From Actinosynnema pretiosum (GTDB lineage Bacteria > Actinomycetota > Actinomycetes > Mycobacteriales > Pseudonocardiaceae), in NCBI RefSeq assembly GCF_024171695.1, contig NZ_JAMTCF010000006.1, positions 310,001-374,000 on the forward strand: DNA of 64,000 nt, read 5' to 3'. The stretch's first letter is position 1. Each line of letters starts with the position of its first letter. The position numbers and the translations under genes were made by a program. Under the pieces are notes generated by a model. The model had not been told where the DNA came from, searched no databases, and was given only the letters and a program-made list of their open reading frames with translations. This document shows, one piece after another, positions 52,898 to 60,443 of this stretch.

Positions 52898-52954
52898 TTC
52901 GCTTGCGGGGCGGGGGTTCCTCCGCCCCCGGAACGGCGGCGGACCGCGCCGGGC

Positions 52955-54502
52955 TCAGCCGGTGCGCAGCCAGTCGGCCATCCGCTCGCCGATCATGATG
53001 GAGGTGAGGTTGGTGTTGGCGCGCACGGTGTTCGGCATGATCGAGGCGTCGCACACGTGCAGCGCCTCCAGGCCGTGCACCGCGCCCCGCTCGTCCACCG
53101 CGGTCGACGGGTCGGACGCCGGTCCCATGCGGACCGTGCCGGTCGGGTGGTAAGCGCTCTCCAGGCTGGTCTTGACGTACTGCCGCACCATGTCGTCGTT
53201 GTCGATCATGGCGTCGCGCAGCACGACGAAGCCCTGGCCCAGCTTGAGGATGTCCGGGTGGTGGGCCAGCCGCCACGCGGTGCGCACGCCGTCCACGAGC
53301 ACGTCGATCTCGCGCTCGTCGTCCAGGAAGTTCAGCCGGATGACCGGGGCGGCGAGCGGGTCGGTGGAGTCCAGGGTGACCCGGCCGCGCGAGCCGGGGC
53401 GCTGCGCCACGACCATCACGCCCAGGATCTCGGTGGTGCCCGCGAGCATCTGGAGCTCGGGGAACGGGCCGAGGCCGAAGTGGTTGACCATGTAGTACTG
53501 GAGGTCGTTGAAGTCGCCGGTGACCGGCGAGGTGGTGCGCAGGATCTGCTGGAGGAACGCCTCGGTGCGGTCCACCGCGCCCGGTTCGGGCACCAGGAAC
53601 GCGCCGGTGCGCTGGTGGTCGACCAGGTTCGCGCCGACGCCGGGCAGGTCGGCGCGCACGTCGACGCCCAGCCGCCGCAGGTCCTCGGCGGGGCCGATCC
53701 CCGAGCGCAGCAGGATCGCGGGCGTGCCGATCGCGCCCGCCGCGAGCAGCACCCGGTCGCCGCGCACCAGCTCCGGTTCCGCGCCGGGCGCGCCGACCAG
53801 CACGCCGACCGCCCGCTGCCCCTCGAACACCACCCGGTCGACCAGCAGGCCGGGTGCGAGCTCCAGGTTGGCCCTTCCCCTGGTCAGGGCGAGGTAGGTG
53901 CTGGCGGTGGTGGCCCTGCGGTCCCGGTCGTGCCGGGTGGACGGGATGGAGCCGACGCCGGTGGCCTCCGGGTGGTTGTGGTCGGCGACCTCGGCGAACC
54001 CGTTCTCCAGGCAGGACTGGGTGAAGGCGGTCTGCCCGATGGGCAGCTCGTCCGCGCTCCAGCGCCGGATGGGGATCGGGCCGGAGCCGCCGTGGAACTC
54101 GCTCTCGCCGTAGTCCCCGTCGCTCTCCAGCTTCCGGAAGTAGGGCAGCACGCCCTGGTAGGACCAGGCGGGGTTGCCCGCCGCCGCCCAGTCGTCGTAG
54201 TCGGCGGGCACGCCGCGCAGCCCGACCGTGGCGCCGACCGCCGAGGAGCCGCCGGTGAGCTTGCCGCGCGGGTAGCGGATGCGGCGGCCGTCGTGCACGT
54301 CGGCGCGGAAGTCCCAGTCCTGCCCGGTGAAGGACATGGACCTGCCGTGGAAGACCTCCTCGGGCAGCTCGTCCGGCCGGGCGTGGTCGGGTCCGCCCTC
54401 CAGCAGCAGCACCCGGCGGGCCGGGTCCTCGCTGAGCCTGGCCGCGAGCACCGAGCCCGCCGATCCCGCTCCGACGATGATGTCGTTGTAGTGGGCCGTC
54501 AT
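52955..54502 (-). CDS. GMC-family FAD oxidoreductase, intact active site
   Basis: 515 residues. FAD motif DIIVGAGSAGSVLAARLSED, GMC signature KLTGGSSAVGATVGLRGVPAD, the NLxDH block GANLVDHQRTGAF and the catalytic His in SAYHPTGTVRMG, with MPNTVRANTNLTSIMIGERM at the C-terminus. It oxidises an alcohol using FAD and oxygen or another acceptor. Enediyne clusters commonly carry such an enzyme. It is paralogous to the protein at 18171, in which the His is replaced. Box 12 lies 80 bp upstream. Confidence 0.92.
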   Translation of the reverse strand: MTAHYNDIIVGAGSAGSVLAARLSEDPARRVLLLEGGPDHARPDELPEEVFHGRSMSFTGQDWDFRADVHDGRRIRYPRGKLTGGSSAVGATVGLRGVPADYDDWAAAGNPAWSYQGVLPYFRKLESDGDYGESEFHGGSGPIPIRRWSADELPIGQTAFTQSCLENGFAEVADHNHPEATGVGSIPSTRHDRDRRATTASTYLALTRGRANLELAPGLLVDRVVFEGQRAVGVLVGAPGAEPELVRGDRVLLAAGAIGTPAILLRSGIGPAEDLRRLGVDVRADLPGVGANLVDHQRTGAFLVPEPGAVDRTEAFLQQILRTTSPVTGDFNDLQYYMVNHFGLGPFPELQMLAGTTEILGVMVVAQRPGSRGRVTLDSTDPLAAPVIRLNFLDDEREIDVLVDGVRTAWRLAHHPDILKLGQGFVVLRDAMIDNDDMVRQYVKTSLESAYHPTGTVRMGPASDPSTAVDERGAVHGLEALHVCDASIMPNTVRANTNLTSIMIGERMADWLRTG

Positions 54503-54581
54503 GTGATCCCTCTGGGCTAGTGGGTGCGGGCACGGGTCGCACCCGCCGGGAGCCGAGAGTCGCACCGCGCCGAACGGCGCT

Positions 54582-54598
54582 GCTACTCGCGCGTTGCC
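54582..54598 (-). promoter_or_regulatory. cluster box 12, upstream of GMC oxidoreductase 2
   Basis: The minus strand reads GGCAACGCGCGAGTAGC, and after exactly 27 nt TGCGACTCTCGG. Confidence 0.6.
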
Positions 54599-54626
54599 CG
54601 CGCTCCGCGCCGCCGGTGGCGCACTT

Positions 54627-54643
54627 CGCACGTTGGAAGTAGG
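54627..54643 (+). promoter_or_regulatory. cluster box 13, upstream of DUF1702 unit
   Basis: CGCACGTTGGAAGTAGG, then 27-29 nt later TGACGATCGG, about 92 bp before the ATG at 54719. It is divergent from box 12. Confidence 0.6.
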
Positions 54644-54718
54644 CGGTGACCGGCCCGCGCGGTGACGATCGGGTGATCCGTCAGCCGCGCCTGAGCGGCC
54701 GGGCGAGGGGAGCGATCG

Positions 54719-55705
54719 ATGAGCAGCACGCTGGGCGCGCTCCGGCGCCGAGTCCTGACCCCCGACGTGTCCGAGACGAGGCTCTCGGTGCGCGGGTTCC
54801 ACGACAAGGACCCGGCCGCGCGGGAGCTGCTGGAGACCGTGGGCGGCAGCTTCCTGGCGGGCTTCGGGCACGCCGCGCAGGCCCGCGCGCCCGAGGACGC
54901 GACCGCGCCGCTGGACGGGATTCCCGCGCCGTACCGGGGTTTCGCGTACGAGGGCGCGGGCATGGCGTTCGCGATCCGGGACGCGCTGCCGCTGGGCAGG
55001 CGCGGGCGCAACGCCCGGTTCCTGAGCGGGGCGGGCGCGCCGCACGCGTACATGGTGTACGTGGGCGCGGGCTGGGCGATGGCGCGGGTGCCGCGCGCGC
55101 TGTGGTCGCGGATGGCGCTGGACGACCCGCTGCTGCGCTGGCTGGCGCTGGACGGCTACGGGTTCCACCAGGCGTACTTCCACACCGGGCGGTACGTGCG
55201 CGAGCGGTACCGGGAGGCGCGGTTCCCCTGGCCGGGCGGGCCGATGTCCTGGTACGCCGACCACGTGATCGACCAGGGCATCGGCCGGGCGTCGTGGTTC
55301 GTCGGCGGCGCGGACCCTGCGGTGGTGGCCGACCTGATCGACTCGTTCGCCGAGTCGCGGCGCGGCGACCTGTACGCGGGCGCGGGGCTGGCCGCCACCT
55401 ACGCGGGCGGCGGCGACGAGGGGGAGCTGCGGGAGTTCGCCGCGCGCGCCGGTGACTGGGCGCCGCAGCTGGCGCAGGGCAGCGCGTTCGCCGCGACCGC
55501 GCGGGTGGACGCCGGGTTGGAGGTGCCGCACACCTCGGTCGCCACCGGGGTGTTCTGCGGGATCACCCCGCGCGAGGCCAAGGAGCTGTGCGACCGCACC
55601 CGGCCGGGCCCGGTGGCGGAGCTGCCCGAGCGGCCCGGCGTGCCCGCCTACGAGGTGTGGCGGCAGCGGATCGCCTCGGCGTTCGGGGCGGGGGTGTCGG
55701 CGTGA
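54719..55705 (+). CDS. DUF1702 protein, enediyne E3/UnbL type
   Basis: 328 residues of DUF1702: GFHDKDPAARELLETVGGSFLAGF, APYRGFAYEGAGMAFAIRDAL, GAGWAMARVPRALW, DGYGFHQAYFHTGRYV, IDQGIGRASWFVGGAD and the conserved C-terminal ATGVFCGITPREAKELC. Members are one of three conserved unknown proteins (UnbL/UnbV/UnbU, E3/E4/E5) of the enediyne warhead cassette. Its biochemical role is unresolved. Here it is 25 kb from the PKS and heads a unit with a P450, overlapping it by 4 bp. Confidence 0.9.
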   Translation: MSSTLGALRRRVLTPDVSETRLSVRGFHDKDPAARELLETVGGSFLAGFGHAAQARAPEDATAPLDGIPAPYRGFAYEGAGMAFAIRDALPLGRRGRNARFLSGAGAPHAYMVYVGAGWAMARVPRALWSRMALDDPLLRWLALDGYGFHQAYFHTGRYVRERYREARFPWPGGPMSWYADHVIDQGIGRASWFVGGADPAVVADLIDSFAESRRGDLYAGAGLAATYAGGGDEGELREFAARAGDWAPQLAQGSAFAATARVDAGLEVPHTSVATGVFCGITPREAKELCDRTRPGPVAELPERPGVPAYEVWRQRIASAFGAGVSA

Positions 55706-57060
55706 CCGCCGTGCGGCCGGTGCGCGAGTTCCCCGGACCGCCCGCGCGGCAGGCCCCTGCGCTGCTGGCCAGGATGGCGCGGGACCGGCTGGAGGTGATG
55801 ACCTCGGTGGCCGCCCGGTACGGCGACGCCGTGCGGTTGCGGCTGGGGCCGAAGTCGCTGCACTTCTTCAACCACCCCGACCACGCCAAGCACGTGCTCG
55901 CCGACCACGCCGCCAACTACCGCAAGGGCATCGGCCTGGTGCACGCCCGGCGCGCGCTGGGCGACGGGCTGCTCACCAGCGAGGGCGAGAAGTGGAAGGC
56001 GCAGCGCCGCACCATCGGGCCGGTGTTCCAGGCCCGCAGGGTCAACGGCAAGGCGGACGCGATCGCCCAGGAGGCGGTGCGGCTGGTGGCGCGGCTGCGC
56101 GCGCGGGCCGGGGACGGGCCGGTGGACGTCAGCGCCGAGATGACCGGGCTGACGCTGGCCGTGCTGGGCCGGTCGCTGCTGGACGCGGACCTGGGCGCGT
56201 TCGACTCGGTGGGCGCCTCGTTCGAGGCGGTCCAGGACCAGGCGATGTTCGAGATGATGACGCTGAGCGCGCTGCCGACGTGGTTGCCGCTGCCCAGGCA
56301 GCTGCGGTTCCGGCGGGCGCGCGCCGACCTGGAGCAGGTGGTGGCGCGGCTGGCCGCCGAGCGGGCCGCGATCCCCGGCCCGGACGGGGACGACGTGCTG
56401 TCGCGGCTGGTCGAGTCGGTGCGCGGTGACGCGGACCAGCGGGCCGGGCGGCTGCGGATGCGCGACGAGCTGGTGACGCTGCTGCTGGCCGGGCACGAGA
56501 CGACCGCCAGCACGCTCAGCTGGACCTTCCACCTGCTGGACCGGCACCCCGAGGTGTGGGAGCGGGTGCACGCCGAGGCCGTCGGGGTGCTGGGCGACCG
56601 GGTGCCGACGTTCGAGGACGTGCACCGGCTGCGGTACACCGGGATGGTGCTGCAGGAGGTCATGCGGCTGTACCCGGCGGTGTGGCTGCTGCCCAGGCAG
56701 GCGCGGGAGGCCGACGAGATCGGCGGCTACCCGGTGCCCGCGGGCGCGGACGTGCTGATCTGCCCGTACACCCTGCACCGGCACCCCGGCCTGTGGGAGG
56801 ACCCGGACCGGTTCGACCCCGAGCGGTTCGACCCGGCGCGGGCGGCGGGCAGGCCCCGCTACGCCTACCTGCCGTTCGGCGCCGGGCCCAGGGTGTGCGT
56901 CGGCAGCGCGCTCGGGATGCTGGAGGCGACGATCGTGACCGCGTGCGTGGCCAGGGAGCTGCGGCTGAGCACCGCGCCCGGCCACCGGGTGCGCGCGGAA
57001 CCCATGCTGACGCTGCGGGTGCGCGGCGGGCTGCCGATGCGGGTGCGGCCGGTCCGGTGA
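55702..57060 (+). CDS. cytochrome P450
   Basis: 452 residues with all P450 hallmarks: I-helix AGHETTAS (about 263-270), ExxR Glu319/Arg322 (QEVMRLYP) and heme-binding PFGAGPRVCVG with Cys399. The I-helix and C-terminal sequence resemble bacterial P450s of the CYP102/fatty-acid-like class rather than macrolide hydroxylases. An enediyne pathway typically has one P450 (E7). The GTG overlaps the DUF1702 stop, so the two are co-translated and may act on the same intermediate. Confidence 0.93.
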   Translation: MTAVRPVREFPGPPARQAPALLARMARDRLEVMTSVAARYGDAVRLRLGPKSLHFFNHPDHAKHVLADHAANYRKGIGLVHARRALGDGLLTSEGEKWKAQRRTIGPVFQARRVNGKADAIAQEAVRLVARLRARAGDGPVDVSAEMTGLTLAVLGRSLLDADLGAFDSVGASFEAVQDQAMFEMMTLSALPTWLPLPRQLRFRRARADLEQVVARLAAERAAIPGPDGDDVLSRLVESVRGDADQRAGRLRMRDELVTLLLAGHETTASTLSWTFHLLDRHPEVWERVHAEAVGVLGDRVPTFEDVHRLRYTGMVLQEVMRLYPAVWLLPRQAREADEIGGYPVPAGADVLICPYTLHRHPGLWEDPDRFDPERFDPARAAGRPRYAYLPFGAGPRVCVGSALGMLEATIVTACVARELRLSTAPGHRVRAEPMLTLRVRGGLPMRVRPVR

Positions 57061-57091
57061 CCGGACGGCCCTGAGCCCGGTGGAGGGATCG

Positions 57092-58423
57092 ATGGTGTTG
57101 CGGGGTGTGGTGGCGGCGGGCCTGCGCGGGTTGTCCACGGCGCAGGTCCGCCGGGTGCGGCCGGTGCGGCACGGCGCGGCGGACGGGCTGGTGGCCAGGG
57201 TGTACCGGGAGCTGGAGCGCGACTTCGGGGTGCTCGCCCCGCCGGTCGCGCTGCACTCCCCCGCGCCCGACGTGCTGGCCGCCGTGTGGCTGGTGCTGCG
57301 GGAGACGCTGCTGGTGCCCGGACGGGCGCCGAGGGCGGTGAAGGAGGCGGTGTCGACGGCGGTGTCGGAGGCCAACCGGTGCCCGTTCTGCGTGACCATG
57401 CACTCGTCGGTGCTCGACGACCTGGTGGGACGCGGGGCGTCGGGGGGCGGGGGCTGGGGCGGGGCGAGCGCGCGCCGGACCGGCGCGGGCGGCGCGGAGC
57501 TGGGCGGCGCGGGTGCGGGCAGGACCAGCCTCGGCGGCGCGAACGCGGGCGGCACAGGCGCCAGCGGCGTGAACGCGGTCGGCGCTGGCGCTGGCGCTGG
57601 CGGCGCGAACCCAGGCGACGCGGGCGCTGGCAGGACCAGCGCCGGCGGCGTGAACGCGGGTGATGCGGGCGCGGGCAGGATTAGCGCCAGCGGTGTGAAC
57701 GCCGGTGATGCGGGCGGTGCGGGCGCAGGCCAGGTGGACGCGGTCGGCGCGGAGTGGGCGGCGGCGGCCGAGTGGGCCTCCGCCGCCGCGTTCGCCGGGT
57801 CGACCGTCCCCGCGCCGTTCCCGGCCGACCAGGCGCCCGAGGTGCTCGGCACGGCCGTGGTGCTGCACCACCTGAACCGGGTGGTGAACCTGTTCCTGGG
57901 GCCGCTGCCGCTGCCGCCGGGCGCGCCCGCCGCGTCGATGGTGGTGGTGCGCCGGGTGCTGGTGCGGCTGATCAAGGCCGCCGAGCGCGGCGGGCCGGTG
58001 CGGGGCGCGTCGCTGGACCTGCTGCCCGAGGCCGACCTGCCCGCCGACCTGGGCTGGGCGGGCGGTGACCCGGTGCTGGCCGACGCGTTCGCGCGGGCGG
58101 CCGGGGCGCTGGACGCGGCGGGCAGGCGGTCGGTGCCGGTCGGGGCTCGGGAGCTGGTGCTGGAGCGGCTGGCCGCCTGGGACGGGCGGGCGCCGGGGGT
58201 GAGCCGGGCGTGGGTCGAGGACGCGGTGTCCGGGCTGCCCCCGGCCGAGCGGGCGGCGGGGCGGTTGGCGCTGCTGACCGCGCTGGCCGCCTACCAGGTG
58301 GACGACGCCGCCGTGGCCGCGTTCCGCGCGGTCGACGGGGAGGACCGGGCGCTGGTGGAGCTGACGTCGTGGGCGAGCACGGCCGCCGCGCGCCGGATCG
58401 GCTCGTGGGCGCCGCTGCCCTGA
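57092..58423 (+). CDS. AhpD/CMD-like protein (4 of 4) with internal Gly/Ala repeat insertion
   Basis: 443 residues. The N-terminal part has the redox motif NRCPFCVTMHSSVLDDL (CxxC-H). Residues about 117-217 are a Gly/Ala/Asn-rich repeat of 15-residue units (GDAGAGRTSAGGVNA). The remainder is helical (EWASAAAFAGSTVPAPFPAD, LLTALAAYQVDDAAVAAFR), as in two-domain carboxymuconolactone-decarboxylase-like proteins of about 330 residues. The frame is open across the insertion. GGAGGGATCG precedes the ATG. It is third in the DUF1702-P450 unit. Confidence 0.82.
   Translation: MVLRGVVAAGLRGLSTAQVRRVRPVRHGAADGLVARVYRELERDFGVLAPPVALHSPAPDVLAAVWLVLRETLLVPGRAPRAVKEAVSTAVSEANRCPFCVTMHSSVLDDLVGRGASGGGGWGGASARRTGAGGAELGGAGAGRTSLGGANAGGTGASGVNAVGAGAGAGGANPGDAGAGRTSAGGVNAGDAGAGRISASGVNAGDAGGAGAGQVDAVGAEWAAAAEWASAAAFAGSTVPAPFPADQAPEVLGTAVVLHHLNRVVNLFLGPLPLPPGAPAASMVVVRRVLVRLIKAAERGGPVRGASLDLLPEADLPADLGWAGGDPVLADAFARAAGALDAAGRRSVPVGARELVLERLAAWDGRAPGVSRAWVEDAVSGLPPAERAAGRLALLTALAAYQVDDAAVAAFRAVDGEDRALVELTSWASTAAARRIGSWAPLP
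57440..57740. repeat. in-frame 45-bp repeats inside the AhpD-like gene
   Basis: Degenerate tandem 45-bp units encode GDAGAGRTSAGGVNA, GDAGAGRISASGVNA and similar. Low-GC codons such as ATT and GAT appear in the last unit, suggesting recent expansion. Confidence 0.75.
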
Positions 58424-58435
58424 GCCGGAGCACTC

Positions 58436-58471
58436 GCGGACCCGGAGCGCCCCTGGGCGTTCCGGGTCCGC
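58436..58471. terminator. 16-bp hairpin terminator
   Basis: Arms 58436-58451 and 58456-58471 pair with one G-U and a 4-nt loop. It separates the DUF1702 unit from the convergent AraC gene. Confidence 0.8.
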
Positions 58472-58475
58472 CGCG

Positions 58476-59240
58476 TCAGGAGCCGGTGGCCACGGCCAGA
58501 CCCGCGCTGTCCAGCTCGGGCAGCGCCAGCAGGATCGGCAGGTCCAGCACGCGGGTCGGCCTGGTCGACAGGTCGACCTCGGTGGTGCGGCCCGCGACGA
58601 CCTCGACCCGGTCGGCTGCGGCGACCAGCGCCGGGCCCTGCCGCCACGGCCGGGGCTCGGGGTCGTCCAGCGCGACCACGGCGGCCCGCAGGTACCAGAC
58701 GCCCTCGGGCAGCGCGTCGAACCGGTACGGGCCCGAGCCGTCGCCGGTGTCGCAGGCGCGTGGCACGCCCTGGGCGATCGGGTCGGCGAACGCGGCCACG
58801 TACACCCGCGCCGGGCGCCCGGTCTCCGGCACGTCCACCCAGCCGCGCACCGCGCCGGTGACCGGGCTCGCCTGAGCCCTGGGCAGCGCGGACAGCGACA
58901 GCAGGCCCTCGGCGGACAGCGCCCGGTAGCGGGCCGGTGAGACGCCGACGCTGCGGGTGAACCGGCTGGTGAACGTGCCGAGGCTGTTGTAGCCGACCGA
59001 GTAGGAGATCTCGGTGACGCTGAGCCTGGTCTCCAGCAGCAGCTGCTTGGCGCGGCTGAGCCGGATGGCGGTCAGGAAGCGGCCCGGCGAGGTGCCGGTG
59101 AGCCCTCGGAAGACCCTGGAGAAGTAGAACTTGCTCAGTATCGCGGGGGTCGCCATGTCCGCCAGGGACAACGGCTCGTGGTACCGGGTCCACATCGTGT
59201 CGATCGCGCGCTCTACCGCGTCCTGCACAGCAGCCTCCAT
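58476..59240 (-). CDS. AraC/XylS-family regulator with N-terminal HTH
   Basis: 254 residues. The two-helix-turn-helix AraC domain is at the N-terminus (ERAIDTMWTRYHEPLSLADM; FRGLTGTSPGRFLTAIRLSRAKQLLLETRLSVTEISYSVGYNSLGTF). It is followed by a beta-rich C-terminal part (GWVDVPETGRPARVYVAAFAD) resembling a small prealbumin/Cna-B-like domain. The ATG at 59240 is chosen because upstream residues are low-complexity. It is at the edge of the boxed region and is one candidate for the protein that binds the cluster box. Confidence 0.82.
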   Translation of the reverse strand: MEAAVQDAVERAIDTMWTRYHEPLSLADMATPAILSKFYFSRVFRGLTGTSPGRFLTAIRLSRAKQLLLETRLSVTEISYSVGYNSLGTFTSRFTRSVGVSPARYRALSAEGLLSLSALPRAQASPVTGAVRGWVDVPETGRPARVYVAAFADPIAQGVPRACDTGDGSGPYRFDALPEGVWYLRAAVVALDDPEPRPWRQGPALVAAADRVEVVAGRTTEVDLSTRPTRVLDLPILLALPELDSAGLAVATGS

Positions 59241-59636
59241 CCCGCTCGGCGAAGCGGTGGCCAGTCGGTGGACCGGGTCCGGGACGCGGGGGGTGGTTCC
59301 GCCCCGGTGGCCGCGAGCGGCCACCGGTCCTTCGCCAGGAACGCTAGCAGCGGGAACGCCGCTGGGAAGCCCCCGCGCGGCAGCACCGCACTCTGCGAGA
59401 TGCGCGCGTCGCACAGCGCGTACCCGGTTGGTCCGTCCAGCCGCTCAAGCCGCCGTTCCGGACCACCGGACGCCCTGCGTCCACAGTGGACCCCGTGCCG
59501 CGCTTCCCTCTTCCCCGACAACGCTTTCCGCCAGTCCGGCGCCTCGCGCGCCCCGCCGCTTCGGACTGGCGCAGGCCCGGCGACCGGTCTGAGCCGGAGC
59601 CGGGAGAGCGCGTCCCCGCTGTGTGACACTGGCCCG
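59241..59636. other. 396-bp divergent region between AraC and TetR genes
   Basis: It holds the palindrome GTCCAC, A, GTGGAC at 59479-59491. No cluster box or gene was found; frames here are Ser/Arg-rich. Confidence 0.5.
59479..59491. promoter_or_regulatory. palindrome upstream of TetR gene
   Basis: GTCCACAGTGGAC, a perfect 6-bp inverted repeat with a 1-nt centre, 146 bp upstream of the TetR start. An identical copy lies after the gene. Confidence 0.45.
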
Positions 59637-60344
59637 GTGAGTCCGCGAAAGCTCGCACCCGAGACCCGCACGGCGCTGGTCGACATCGCGGGGCGGCTGC
59701 TGGCCGAGCACGGCGCGCAGGCGCTCTCCACCCGCCGCATCGCCGCCGAGGCGGGCACCTCCACGATGGCCGTGTACACCTACTTCGGCGGCATGAGCGG
59801 CCTGGTGCGCGCCATGGCGCACGAGGGCTTCGCCCGGCTGGAGCGGCAGTTCGGCCGGGTCAGGCACACCGACGACCCGGTGGCGGACGTGCTGGTGCTC
59901 GGGCACGCCTACCGGCACAACGCCAAGGCCAACTCGCACCTGTACGCGGTGATGTTCGGCGGCCAGTCGCTGGCCGGGTTCTCGCTCACCGAGGAGGACC
60001 GCCAGTACGGCCGGTACACGCTGCTGACCGCCGTCGAGCGGGTGACCCGCTGCATCGCGGCGGGCCGGTTCCGCGAGGGCGACCCGGCGCTGATCGCGCA
60101 CGAGATGTGGATCGCCACGCACGGCCTGGTGAACCTGGAGCTGGGCGGCTACCTGATCCCGCCGGTGGACGCCGAGCGCTGCTACGAGGCGCTGCTGTGC
60201 GGCCTGGTCGCGGGCGCGGGGGACGACGCGGCGTCGGCCGGGCGGTCGGTGGCGCGGGCGGAGCGCAGGCGGCGGGACGAGGTGGAGGCGGACGGGGGCG
60301 CGGACGACGGGGTGGACGCGGTCGGCGAGGACACTGGGACGTGA
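59637..60344 (+). CDS. TetR-family regulator
   Basis: 235 residues. N-terminal HTH (HGAQALSTRRIAAEAGTSTMAVYTYFGGMSGLVRAM) and a TetR_C-type ligand domain. The last 45 residues are Asp/Glu/Arg-rich. GTG 59637 gives the short SPRKLAPETR leader common in this subfamily. Both flanks carry GTCCACAGTGGAC (59479 and 60365), suggesting autoregulation. Confidence 0.88.
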   Translation: MSPRKLAPETRTALVDIAGRLLAEHGAQALSTRRIAAEAGTSTMAVYTYFGGMSGLVRAMAHEGFARLERQFGRVRHTDDPVADVLVLGHAYRHNAKANSHLYAVMFGGQSLAGFSLTEEDRQYGRYTLLTAVERVTRCIAAGRFREGDPALIAHEMWIATHGLVNLELGGYLIPPVDAERCYEALLCGLVAGAGDDAASAGRSVARAERRRRDEVEADGGADDGVDAVGEDTGT

Positions 60345-60364
60345 GCAGGGTCGCCCGACAATGA

Positions 60365-60377
60365 GTCCACAGTGGAC
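60365..60377. promoter_or_regulatory. palindrome downstream of TetR gene
   Basis: An exact copy of GTCCACAGTGGAC, 20 bp after the TetR stop. Confidence 0.4.
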
Positions 60378-60407
60378 AGCGCCGGGCCGGGGTCCCCCTT
60401 CCCCGAA

Positions 60408-60443
60408 CCGCCGCCCGCCGCCCGCCGCCCGCCGCCCGCCGCC
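60408..60443. repeat. 7-bp tandem repeat (CCGCCCG), about five units
   Basis: A simple G+C-rich repeat ending at the stop codon of the quinone oxidoreductase gene. Confidence 0.8.

Noticed and set aside
58476-59414. AraC gene starting at 59,414.
   Set aside because: The extra 58 residues are low-complexity Gly/Ala/Pro/Arg sequence outside the family; the Met at 59,240 precedes the HTH directly.
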